Shown one piece after another: positions 52,539-62,700 of a stretch of 64,000 nucleotides of DNA. The stretch is from Actinomyces gaoshouyii. Lineage in GTDB: Bacteria; Actinomycetota; Actinomycetes; Actinomycetales; Actinomycetaceae. The stretch covers positions 1 through 64,000 of the forward strand of contig NZ_MVIV01000008.1 in NCBI RefSeq assembly GCF_002072175.1. Direction: 5' to 3'. Under the pieces are notes generated by a model. That model saw only the letters and a program-made list of their open reading frames with translations, had not been told where the DNA came from and ran no database searches. Each line of letters opens with the position of its first letter. The stretch's first letter is position 1. The translations under genes were made by a program, and so were the position numbers.

Positions 52539-53135
52539 TCAGGCGGAGTGGAGCCGCCGCTGGGCGGCGTCGAGTCCGAGGAACACCACGCTCTCGACGG
52601 CGTCGGCGGCCTCCTCGCAGGTGACCGCCCACTCGGAGCGCTCACGCGCCGGGAAGTCCGAGAGCACGAAGTCGGCCGGGGCCTGGCGACCGGGCGGCCG
52701 GCCGATGCCCACGCGCAGGCGGGCGTAGTCGCGCGTGCCCAGGGCCTGGGAGATCGACCTCAATCCGTTGTGCCCGCCCTCGCCACCGCCGCGCTTGAGA
52801 CGCATCTCATGGGGACTGATGTCGAGCTCGTCATGGATGACGAGCAGGCGCGCGGCGGGGTCGACGCCGTAGAACCGCACGAGGGCCTTGACCGGGCCAC
52901 CGGAGACGTTCATGAAGGCCTCCGGGCGGGCGAGGATGACGCGCGGCCCCGGCGCGCCGCCGGACAGGAGGCCGAGGCGGACCTCAGTGACGCGGGCGCG
53001 GGCCTTGTGGCGGGAGAGCCGGGACCCGGTCCGCCCCGCCAGAGCGTCGATCACCATATGACCGATGTTGTGGCGGTTGTGGGCGTACCGGGCCTCGGGG
53101 TTCCCCAGGCCGACGATGAGCCAGGGGCCGCTCAT
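52539..53135 (-). CDS. pth: Peptidyl-tRNA hydrolase
   Basis: A 198-residue classical bacterial Pth that recycles tRNA from prematurely released peptidyl-tRNA. LIVGLGNPEARYAHNRHNIGHMVID contains the catalytic His; FMNVSGGPVKALVRFYG and HDELDIS contain the catalytic Asp and the tRNA-binding asparagines. The ATG at 53135 lies 22 nt after the rplY/ctc stop, the usual ribosomal operon order. Confidence 0.97.
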   Translation of the reverse strand: MSGPWLIVGLGNPEARYAHNRHNIGHMVIDALAGRTGSRLSRHKARARVTEVRLGLLSGGAPGPRVILARPEAFMNVSGGPVKALVRFYGVDPAARLLVIHDELDISPHEMRLKRGGGEGGHNGLRSISQALGTRDYARLRVGIGRPPGRQAPADFVLSDFPARERSEWAVTCEEAADAVESVVFLGLDAAQRRLHSA

Positions 53136-53157
53136 GGGCGTTGGCCGCGCGTGCGCG

Positions 53158-53763
53158 TCACTCGGCGGCCGGGGCGGCCTCGGAGCCGGCGCCGGCCTCG
53201 GCGGCGTCGCCCGCATCGTGGGTCGTCGGGATCGTCACGTTGACGACAGCGAGCTCGGCGTCGGAGATCGCCTCGACGCCCTCGGGCAGGGCCAGGTCGG
53301 CCACGGTGATGATGGTGCCGCCCTCGACGCCGGTGATGTCGACGCCGATGGCCTCGGGGATGGCGATGGCCGGCGCGGTGACCTCGACGTGGTCGAGCTC
53401 GATCATGTGGATGGTGCCGGGAGCGGAGGTGCCCATGACGTTGACCGGCACCTCGACGTCGACGCGCTCATTGCGGTTGACCAGGAGGAAGTCGACGTGC
53501 TGCACGCCGGGGCGGATGGGGTGGCGCTGGATGTCCTTGACGATGGCGAGCAGGTCCTGGCCCTCCAGGTCGATGTTGATCAGGGCGTTCTCGTTGCCGC
53601 GCAGAGCGAGGCGAGTGGCGTGCTCCTCGAGGAGGATGTGGCGGGGCTCGGAGCCGTGGCCGTAGACGACGGCGGGGCACCGGCCATCGCGGCGGGCCTG
53701 GCGGGCGGCGCCCTTGCCGGAGCCGGTGCGGATGGTGGCCTTGAGGGTGATGGCGTTGGACAT
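53158..53763 (-). CDS. rplY: 50S ribosomal protein L25/general stress protein Ctc
   Basis: A 201-residue protein. The L25 domain (1-90) with GKGAARQARRDGRCPAVVYGHG binds 5S rRNA; the Ctc C-terminal TL5 domain (95-185) follows, ending in an Ala/Glu-rich tail. RBS AGGAGA precedes the ATG. First gene of the pair with pth. Confidence 0.96.
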   Translation of the reverse strand: MSNAITLKATIRTGSGKGAARQARRDGRCPAVVYGHGSEPRHILLEEHATRLALRGNENALINIDLEGQDLLAIVKDIQRHPIRPGVQHVDFLLVNRNERVDVEVPVNVMGTSAPGTIHMIELDHVEVTAPAIAIPEAIGVDITGVEGGTIITVADLALPEGVEAISDAELAVVNVTIPTTHDAGDAAEAGAGSEAAPAAE

Positions 53764-53949
53764 CTGGGTCTCCTGGGGAGGGCGGGGCGCGCCCCGCGCG
53801 TCGGTGGTCCGGCGTGGCGCGACGACGCGCGGCACGCTCCGGTGCCACCACGTCGATCACGGATGCACGCGCTCGCGCGTGTCCCTCGCCGGGGTTTCGG
53901 GCCAACAGTACGGCACACCGCCGGGTGCGGGCCAGGCGAGAGCCGGTGA
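53764..53949. other. Upstream region of rplY-pth
   Basis: GC-rich DNA probably holding the rplY promoter; no clear -10 box, repeat or coding sequence is identified. Confidence 0.3.
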
Positions 53950-54108
53950 GGCGGGCCACCCCGGGCGCCGTCATCGCGTCTGGGAGGCAGCCGGGTCGCC
54001 GGCCTCATGATCGCCGCGACCGCGCTCGCCGAGGACATGCCTCTCCTCACGCGCAATCCGGAGGTTCTCCGAGGGCTCGACGAGTTGATCACCGTCGTTG
54101 CGCTGTAG
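53950..54108 (+). pseudogene. VapC-type PIN toxin, C-terminal remnant
   Basis: An open frame without start codon encodes SRVAGLMIAATALAEDMP, LLTRNPEVLRGLDELITVVAL, the classic last third of VapC RNase toxins (DLMIAATAL, LxTRNxxxF/L, V terminus). The N-terminal catalytic Asp region and any VapB antitoxin gene are missing. A relic of a type II toxin-antitoxin locus. Confidence 0.78.
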
Positions 54109-54172
54109 CGGGATTCGGCGAGGCTCATCGATTCCCCGACGCCCCCGGACGCTCTCGGGACAGGGCCCAGCG

Positions 54173-55099
54173 TCAGTCGGCCTGTGGAAAACCGCCCGGT
54201 GTCGTTCCTGTTTTCGACCGGTCTCGGTGGGAGAGGAGGGCGGCGATGGTGGGCTGGCCGGGGGCTGAGGCTGCGGCGGGATCGGCGCTGAGGGCGGCGA
54301 AGGTGAGGGCGGAGCCGTAGCGCCAGCCCTCCAGGCGACTGCGCCGCCCTCGCTCCCCCATGGAGATGACCGCCACCGGGATGCTGAGACAGGCCCGGGC
54401 CCGCGCCGTCACCTGGAGCGCGCGGTCGACGTCCTCCTCGCTGCGCGGCATGACGGCGATCTTCGCGCAATCGGCGCCGCCGGTCTCCATCCGCTCCAGC
54501 CTCTCCAGCATCTCCCCGTCCGGCGGGGTGGCGGTGAAGTCGTGGCTCGACGCGACGACGGCGATCCCCGCCTCGTGGGCCCGCGCCGCCAGGGCGGTCA
54601 GGGCGCCGGTGGACAGCTCGACGTCGAGCGCGTCAGCGACCGCGTGCCCGGCGCGATGCTCGGCCTGGAGGTCGATGAGCGCGCCCAGGGCCTCGGCCTG
54701 CTCGCGCGGATCCATGGCCGCGCCACCGCCCTCGCGCCGGCTGCGCGCGGTGGCGAGCAGAGGCGTGCCGGTGGGGGCCAGGACCGCGGAGACCGCGAGG
54801 ACGGCCTCATGCCAGAAGGCGGCCTGGGCCTGCGGTCCGGCGGCCTGCGGCGATGAGAGCAGGTCGAGCCGGAGCTCGACGAGATCCGCTCCGGCCGCCG
54901 CCGCCGCGAGCGCCTGGGCGAGCGCGGAGCCTGAGTCCCCAGCGCTATCGGCGCCATCGATGGCGCCGGCTGTCGTGGCCACGGCGACGACCACGCGCTC
55001 CCCGCCGAGCTCGGCGGCCCCGATCCTCGCGGGGCGCGGGCAGAGCGGCGAACCAGGCGACGGGGTCCGGCCCGCCCCCGTGGCGGGAGCCTCAGCCAC
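54173..55099 (-). CDS. aroD: 3-Dehydroquinate dehydratase type I
   Basis: A 308-residue class I enzyme of the shikimate pathway. The Schiff-base lysine is K213 in GADCAKIAVMP, and H186 lies in ASSHDFTATPP; GADLVELRLDLL (about 70-81) is the barrel start. A 35-residue extra N-terminus is present. The last about 20 residues (HRDRSKTGTTPGGFPQAD) are encoded by an ACCGGTCTCG-family repeat, an apparent replacement of the native tail. The ATG at 55099 overlaps the ppx stop by 8 bp. Confidence 0.93.
   Translation of the reverse strand: MAEAPATGAGRTPSPGSPLCPRPARIGAAELGGERVVVAVATTAGAIDGADSAGDSGSALAQALAAAAAGADLVELRLDLLSSPQAAGPQAQAAFWHEAVLAVSAVLAPTGTPLLATARSRREGGGAAMDPREQAEALGALIDLQAEHRAGHAVADALDVELSTGALTALAARAHEAGIAVVASSHDFTATPPDGEMLERLERMETGGADCAKIAVMPRSEEDVDRALQVTARARACLSIPVAVISMGERGRRSRLEGWRYGSALTFAALSADPAAASAPGQPTIAALLSHRDRSKTGTTPGGFPQAD
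54195..54229. repeat. ACCGGTCTCG-family repeat inside aroD 3' end
   Basis: One full TTTTCGACCGGTCTCG and one degenerate CCCGGTGTCG half-site 22 bp apart, read through by the aroD frame. Confidence 0.75.
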
Positions 55100-56078
55100 G
55101 GCGCCGCTCCCCGCCGTCGGCCAGGGACAGGGCGATGCCGTCGAGGATGTCGGTGAGCGAGGTGATCGCGGACTCCAGGGGGCGCCCGGCCTCGCCCGTG
55201 CGCTCGGCGACCCGGCCGATGACTTCGGACCATACGAGGGCTCCCGCGGCGATGACGTCGCGCCGCCCCGGGCGCAGGTAGCCCCAGGACTCGCGCTCGG
55301 CCGCCGTCGAGCGAAGGATCGCCTCGCAGGAGGCCAGCACGGTGCCCAGCGGCAGGCGGGAGCCGTGGATTGAGTCGGGCTCGAAGTCCGCCAGGCTCAG
55401 GGCGTGGGCGGTGATCGTGGTGATCGTGCCGGCCAGGCCCACGATCTCCTCGGCGGCGCCCAGGTCCATGACCTCCTCGGCGCGGTCGAGGAGATCGCAC
55501 ACATGCGCCCGGGCGGCGGCCTCGGCCGCGCGGGTGACGCCGTCGGCGAGGTAGCGCTCGGTGACGCGCACGGAGCCGGTGTCCAGGGAGATCGCAGCCT
55601 CGGGCACGCGCGCGCCGAGGACCAGTTCGGTGGAGCCGCCGCCGAGGTCGACGACGAGGCGCCGGCGGATGCCCTGCGCGCCGAGGAGAGAACCGGCGAA
55701 GGACAGGCGGGCCTCCTCCTGACCGGAGACGACCTCGGGCTCGATGCCGAGGCGCCGGCGGACGCCATCGACGAAGACGTCCCGGTTGCTCGCGTCCCTC
55801 GTGGCGGAGGTTGCGACGAAGCGCGTGCGCTGAGCGCCGGTGGCCCGGATGCGCTCGGCGTAGTCGGTGACGACATCCAGGGTGCGCTCAAGGGCCCCAT
55901 CATCGAGGCGGCCGGTCCTGTCCACGCCCTGACCGAGGCGCACGATCATCGAATGCCGTTGGACTCTCTCCAGGCGCCAGCCGGTGGGTCCGCCGTCGGG
56001 GTGGGCGTCGGCGATGAGCAGGCGGATCGTATTCGTGCCGCAGTCGATCGCGGCAACGCGGGTGGGCATGGGCGCCAT
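55092..56078 (-). CDS. Ppx/GppA phosphatase family protein
   Basis: A 328-residue exopolyphosphatase/guanosine pentaphosphatase family member. The ASKHA phosphate loops are AAIDCGTNTIRLLIAD (about 9-24) and VVDLGGGSTELVLG, with the catalytic Glu region GQEEARLSFAGSL. One-domain actinobacterial form with short C-terminus. It may degrade polyphosphate or pppGpp; biochemical type cannot be told. It is coupled to aroD and follows the DUF501 gene. RBS GGAGGA lies 4 nt before the ATG at 56078. Confidence 0.92.
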   Translation of the reverse strand: MAPMPTRVAAIDCGTNTIRLLIADAHPDGGPTGWRLERVQRHSMIVRLGQGVDRTGRLDDGALERTLDVVTDYAERIRATGAQRTRFVATSATRDASNRDVFVDGVRRRLGIEPEVVSGQEEARLSFAGSLLGAQGIRRRLVVDLGGGSTELVLGARVPEAAISLDTGSVRVTERYLADGVTRAAEAAARAHVCDLLDRAEEVMDLGAAEEIVGLAGTITTITAHALSLADFEPDSIHGSRLPLGTVLASCEAILRSTAAERESWGYLRPGRRDVIAAGALVWSEVIGRVAERTGEAGRPLESAITSLTDILDGIALSLADGGERRRG

Positions 56079-56105
56079 GGATCCTCCGAGCAGGGTCGGC
56101 AGTGG

Positions 56106-56684
56106 TCAGCAGCTGCAGCGGCGATCGTCCCACAGGCCGCGCTCGCGCAGGGCCTCCAGGGTGAGATCGCCGATCGGGTTGATGCCCGGGCCGGCGGCCA
56201 GGGCGTGCCCGAGGAGGGCGTGGAGGCATTTGACGCGGGTGGGCATGCCGCCCGCGCTCACTGCCTCGATCTCATGGGGGGAGCCGAGCTCGGCGCGGGC
56301 GGCCAGGTAGTGCCCGTGGGCGCGCCCGTAGGCGTCGGCGAGAGCCTGGTCCTGGCCGAGGCGGGCGTTGAAGTCCTCCATGAGGTGCTCGGCCTCGAGG
56401 GTGGAGCAGCCGCGCACGGCGGCGGGGTGCGTGAGGTAGTAGCTGGTGGGGAAGGGGGAGCCGTCAGGGAGGCGGGGCGCCGTGCGTACGACGGTCGGGC
56501 GGCCGCACACGCAGCGCGCCGCGATGGAGACGACGCCGCGGGGCACGCGCCCGAGTTGCTCGGCCAGGGCGTCGAGATCGGCCTGGGAGACTTCCGGGGG
56601 GGATGGGGGCATGGGGTTCTCGCTCACCGTCGCATTCTCCTCCGGCCGCTCCTGCACTCCCCGCCCCGTCTGATCGGCGCTCAT
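56106..56684 (-). CDS. DUF501 domain-containing protein
   Basis: A 192-residue protein. A 33-residue polar N-terminus precedes the DUF501 domain: LGRVPRGVVSIAARCVCGRPTVVRTAPRLPDGSPFPT, SYYLTHP, GGMPTRVKCLHALLGHALAAGPGINPIGD. Conserved Cys and His residues suggest a metal or catalytic site, but no function is known. It sits in the conserved ftsB-like / DUF501 / ppx order; the ATG overlaps the ftsB stop (ATGA). Confidence 0.92.
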   Translation of the reverse strand: MSADQTGRGVQERPEENATVSENPMPPSPPEVSQADLDALAEQLGRVPRGVVSIAARCVCGRPTVVRTAPRLPDGSPFPTSYYLTHPAAVRGCSTLEAEHLMEDFNARLGQDQALADAYGRAHGHYLAARAELGSPHEIEAVSAGGMPTRVKCLHALLGHALAAGPGINPIGDLTLEALRERGLWDDRRCSC

Positions 56685-57394
56685 CTCGTGGCCTCGGGGG
56701 TGGCGGGCGCCGCGGGGGAGGCGCTCGGGCTCGCGGAGGGGCCGGCGGCCGGCGTCGTCGCGCCACCGGCGACGGCGGCGGACTCCGTGAGGGCGTCGTA
56801 CCAGGGGGCGCGGGTCTCCTCCTTGGCGGCGGCCCGGGCATCGGCATCGGCCTGCGCCTGCACCTCGTCGGCGCCGACGACGACGTAGCTCTTCTCCCCC
56901 GGCATCACGTAGGAGAGGCGCTCGCGCGCCTGGGCGCGCACGTAGGCCTCGTCCTTCCACTGGGCCGCCTCCTGCTCGAGGGCGGTGGCGGTGGCCCTGG
57001 CGGCGTCGATCTGCCGGGCGACGGCGTCGTACCGGGCGCGCTGAGCCAGGTAGTGGTTGAGGGTGGGCAGGACGACGACGAGCGCGAGAATGAGCACGGC
57101 CGCGAGCACGAGCAGGCGGACGGGCAGGGCGAGACCCTCCGGGCCTCCAAGGCGCAGGACTATCGGGGTCGACGCCGGCTCAGCGGTGCCGGCCCGGGCC
57201 GAGCCGCGCTCGGACGTCGTGCTGGGCCGTTCAGGGCGGTCGGAGCGCTCGGGCCGTTCAGCGCGGCGGGGGCGAACGGCGTCGCCGGTATCGGTGGGGC
57301 GCCCGGGCCCGGTGCCGCGGGGGATCGTGCGCGGGGCGGGGCGCGCCTCGGAGCGGGCCCTCGGGCGGGCGGGGGTCGGGCGGCGCGGGCTCAT
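56681..57394 (-). CDS. FtsB/DivIC-type septum formation initiator family protein
   Basis: A 237-residue single-pass divisome protein. A long Arg/Pro-rich cytoplasmic N-terminus (1-85), one span (LPVRLLVLAAVLILALVVVLP, about 90-110), then a coiled coil (RYDAVARQIDAARATATALEQE) and WKDEAYVRAQARERLSYVMPGE, typical of DivIC/FtsB. The Ala/Pro/Ser-rich C-terminus is variable. Located beside eno as in other actinobacteria. The ATG at 57394 has CAGGAT 6 nt upstream. Confidence 0.9.
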   Translation of the reverse strand: MSPRRPTPARPRARSEARPAPRTIPRGTGPGRPTDTGDAVRPRRAERPERSDRPERPSTTSERGSARAGTAEPASTPIVLRLGGPEGLALPVRLLVLAAVLILALVVVLPTLNHYLAQRARYDAVARQIDAARATATALEQEAAQWKDEAYVRAQARERLSYVMPGEKSYVVVGADEVQAQADADARAAAKEETRAPWYDALTESAAVAGGATTPAAGPSASPSASPAAPATPEATR

Positions 57395-57400
57395 GGGGCG

Positions 57401-57406
57401 ATCCTG
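57401..57406 (-). promoter_or_regulatory. -10 box CAGGAT, leaderless promoter of ftsB-like operon
   Basis: The hexamer ends 6 nt before the ATG at 57394, heading the ftsB-DUF501-ppx-aroD operon. Confidence 0.5.
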
Positions 57407-57497
57407 CCGCAGGGCCGGGCCTCCTCCAAGCAGGCGCACGCGGGAGTGGTACGGGCCATGGGCGCGGAAGGATCACGGGGCGGTGGAGGCCAAAAGG

Positions 57498-57533
57498 CCT
57501 CGCGCGGGCCGACGGTCACCGGCCCGCGCGAGG
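57498..57533 (-). terminator. Hairpin terminator after eno
   Basis: A perfect 14-bp stem (CCTCGCGCGGGCCG) with an 8-nt loop and TTTT following on the minus strand, 58 nt past the stop. Confidence 0.8.
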
Positions 57534-57590
57534 CGGTGTGGGCGTCAGATCGCCCCGATCCAAGGGCGGGCACGGCGCCCGGCCCCGGGC

Positions 57591-58985
<1,395 letters not shown>

Positions 58986-59002
58986 TCACGTCCGGCGAGC
59001 AC

Positions 59003-59034
59003 GCGTCCCGAACCCGGCCCCGGGCGCGGGACGC
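59003..59034 (-). terminator. Hairpin terminator after lipoprotein gene
   Basis: An 8-bp stem (GCGTCCCG) around an inner CCCGG/CCGGG pair, 16 nt past the stop. Confidence 0.55.
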
Positions 59035-59049
59035 GGCAGCACTTCGGCG

Positions 59050-59637
59050 TCAGCGCGTGGCCGGCTGCTGCGCGCCGCGCTCCGGGGGGACGGGCCCGGC
59101 CGCGGAGGGAGCGAGGAGCCAGGGGCGGGCACTCGAGTAGCGCGGGGAGACCTCGACCTCCGCGGCACCGTCGATCCGCTGGATGTCGGCCTGCGCCTGC
59201 GCGGCCCGCGGGGCGCCGATGCCGCCCCGGCCGGGGTTGGAGATGATGCCGTACAGGTAGGTGGCGCGCATCGCCCGCCGCGCCTGGACGGAGTGCCTGC
59301 CCTTGCCGATCTGGTCGTCGAGCAGGAGATCGACCTGCTCATCGCTCACGGCCAGGCCCTGGGACGCGCAGACCTCCTCGATGATGTCGGCGGAGAGGAG
59401 GAGCCTGAGCGTCCCGGAGACGGGCCAGTTCAACGGCTTGAGCTCTTCAGCGGCCTCCTGAAGCTCCCTCTCCGTGATCGTCGTCGAGTGGGTGGTGCCA
59501 TCGAGCCCCGTGTAGGAGGACGTAGCGGCGATGCCGGGCCGGACGGAGCAGGCCCCCAGGGCCGAAGCGCCGAGCAGGAGGGCCGCGGCGGCGGCGAGCA
59601 GTCGGGGCGCGCGGGAGGCGATCCGGGGAGCGGTCAC
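59050..59637 (-). CDS. SurA-N-like lipoprotein
   Basis: A 195-residue secreted lipoprotein. Signal LLAAAAALLLGASALGAC has a lipobox with Cys at about 30. The rest resembles a SurA N-terminal helical domain: ITERELQEAAEELKPL, LLLSADIIEEVCASQGLAVSDEQVDLLLDDQ, suggesting an extracytoplasmic chaperone that binds unfolded wall or surface proteins; no PPIase domain is seen. The start is GTG at 59637 with AGGAGA before it. Just downstream of mfd, as in relatives. Confidence 0.75.
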   Translation of the reverse strand: MTAPRIASRAPRLLAAAAALLLGASALGACSVRPGIAATSSYTGLDGTTHSTTITERELQEAAEELKPLNWPVSGTLRLLLSADIIEEVCASQGLAVSDEQVDLLLDDQIGKGRHSVQARRAMRATYLYGIISNPGRGGIGAPRAAQAQADIQRIDGAAEVEVSPRYSSARPWLLAPSAAGPVPPERGAQQPATR

Positions 59638-59745
59638 AGTGCTTCTCCTGTTCTCACGGCGAGTCACCAAGCCATCGTATCCCCGAGTGGCGCCATCCAC
59701 GCCGAGTGGAGCGTTCTACCCGCACCACTGGGGGCGAAGGATCGA

Positions 59746-62700
59746 TCAACGGCGGCGCCGGTATGCGGTGGCCTCGGCCTCGTAGTCGGCCTCCCCGGCC
59801 ACGACGGCGCGCAGCAGCACCTCTGCCCAGCGCAGGAGGGCCTCTCCCTCGATCGGCCCGCCGCCCATGCGCGCCGCGCCGGGGGCGGGCACCACGATGG
59901 TACGGGTGGCGGGCTTGATCGTCGTGCCCGGGTAGAGGCGGGTGAGCCTCATCCGACTGGATTCGGGCAGCTCCACGGGCGCGAAGCGGATGGACTTGCC
60001 CTGGGCCACGATCTCGCGCACCCCCAGCCCGGCCGCGAGCGCGCGCAGCCGAGCCAGCGCGGCCAGACGCGTCACCGGTTCGGGCACGGGTCCGTAACGA
60101 TCGGCGAGCTCATCCAGCACGTCGGCCACCTGCTCATCGCTGCGGGCGGCGGCGAACTTCGTGTAGGCCTCCAGGCGCAGGCGCTCGTGGGGCACGTAGT
60201 CCTCGGGGATGGTGGCGTCCACGGGCAGCTCGATGCGCAGCTCGTCCTCGCCATCGTCCGCGACGCCGGCCCCCTCCCCCATCCCCAGGGAGCGCTTGTA
60301 GGCGGCCACGGCGTCGGAGACCATGCGCATGTACAGGTCGAAGCCGACCCCGGCGATATGACCGGACTGCTCCCCGCCCAGCAGGTTCCCGGCACCGCGG
60401 ATCTCCAGGTCCTTCATGGCCACCTGCATGCCGGCACCAAGGTCGGTGTTGGTGGCGATAGTGCGCAGGCGCTCCAGGGCGGTCTCGGTCAGCGGCTTGT
60501 CCGCGGGGTAGAGGAAATAGGCGTAGGCGCGCTCGCGTCCCCGGCCCACACGCCCGCGCAGCTGGTGGAGCTGGGACAGGCCGAAGCGGTCAGCGCGGTC
60601 GACGATGAGGGTGTTCGCGTTGGAGACGTCCAAGCCGGTCTCGACGATCGTCGTGCACACGAGGACGTCGATCCGCTTGCGCCAGAAGTCGTCGATGACG
60701 GCCTCGAGCCGGGCCTCGCTCATCTGCCCGTGGGCGGTGGCCACGCGCGCCTCGGGAACGAGCTCGGCGATCCGGGCGGCGACGCGGTCGATGTCGGAGA
60801 CGCGGTTGTGGACGAGGAAGACCTGCCCGTCGCGCAGGAGCTCGCGGCGGATGGCGGCACCGACCTGCTTGGTCTCCCAGGCCCCCACGTAGGTGAGGAT
60901 GGGGTGGCGGTCCTCGGGCGGAGTGGCCAGGGTGGACATCTCGCGAATACCGGTCACCGCCATCTCCAGGGTGCGGGGAATGGGTGTGGCGGACATGGCC
61001 AGGACGTCGACATCGGTGCGCAGGGCCTTGAGGGCTTCCTTGTGCTCGACGCCGAAGCGCTGCTCCTCGTCGATGATGAGCAGGCCGAGGTCCTTGAAGC
61101 GCACCTGCCCAGTGATGAGGCGGTGGGTGCCGACGACGACATCGATGGAGCCGTCGGCGAGCCCGGCCAGGACCTCGGCGGACTCGGCCTCGGATTGGAA
61201 GCGGGAGAGCTGGGCGACGCGCACGGGGAAGCCCGCGTAGCGCTCGGTGAAGGTCTCCGCGTGCTGACTGACCAGCAGGGTCGTGGGGGCCAGGACCGCG
61301 ACCTGCTTGCCATCGGCCACGGCCTTGAAGGCGGCGCGCACGGCGACCTCGGTCTTGCCGTAGCCGACGTCGCCCATGATGAGGCGGTCCATGGGCTGGG
61401 GCCTCTCCATGTCGGCCTTGACGTCGTCGATGGTGGCCAGCTGGTCGGGGGTCTCGGTGTAGGGGAAGGCCTCTTCGAGCTCGGCCTGCCAGGGGGTGTC
61501 GGGACCGAAGGCGTGCCCTGCGGCAGCGGCGCGGGCGGCGTAGAGGCGCACAAGCTCGCCGGCGATCTCGCGGACGGCCTTGCGCGCCTTGGACTTGGTC
61601 TTGGCCCAGTCGGCGCCGCCCATTTTGTTCAGGGCCGGCGCATCCCCGCCGACGTACTTGGTGACCTGATCGAGGGAGTCGGTGGGGACCATGAGCCGGT
61701 CGCCGCTCTGGCCGCGCTTGGAGGGCGCGTACTCGATCACGAGGTACTCCCGGGTGGCGGCGCTCTTGCCCGTGCCGACGGCGCGGCGCCGCAGCTCGAT
61801 GAATCGCCCGACGCCGTGCTGGGCGTGGACGACGAGGTCGCCGGGGCGCAGGGACAGGGGGTCGACGGAGGCGCGGGAGCGGCGGGCGGGCAGGGCCTTG
61901 GGGCCGCGCGGGCCGGTGGAGGCGCGCCCGGTGAGGTCCGACTCGGCGATGAGGGCGAGACGCGGCCCCTCGGCGACGAAGCCGTGGCCGGCGGAGGCCT
62001 GGGTGATGCGCACGACGCCGTCGCCCCGCGGCCCATCGTCGGCGACGGACCACCCGAGATCGGCGGGCTCGTCGAGCTGGGTGACGATGCGGGCGGGCAC
62101 ATCGCCGTCGGCGAGCAGCTGGGCCATGCGGCGGCCGGGCCCGGGCCCGTCGGTGGCCACGACAACGCCCCACCCCTCGCGGGCCATGCGGCCGAGGTCC
62201 ATGACGGCCTCGTCGAGACGGCCCCGGTAGCCGGCGGGATCGCGCAGCGCCGGCGCCGTCGCATCCGGGGAGGAGGCCAGGGAGGTGAGCGACCACCAGC
62301 CCAGGTTGCTGGACAGGGCCAGCGCTCGGGCCTCGCCGAGGCTCGCGAAGGCGGCGGCGGACAGGTCCACGGGGACGGTTCCGCCGGAGGCGGCGGAGGT
62401 CCAGGCGGCGGCGAGGAACTCGGAGGTGGTGGCCACGAGGTCCTCGGCGCGCCTGCGGATGCGCTCGGGCTCCAGGGCGACGACGAGTCGTGGCCCGACG
62501 AGGTCGAGGACGGGCACCATGCGAGGGGCGAGCACGGGAGCGAGGGACTCCATGCCCTCGCAGGGGATGCCCTCGGCGATCTTGTCGAGCATGTCGGCGG
62601 CTCCCGGGATCGCCCCGGTCAGTGCCCGGGCGCGCTCACGCACGGCGTCGGTGAGGAGCAGCTCGCGGCAGGGATGGAGGGTGGCGCCGTCCAGCTCCTC

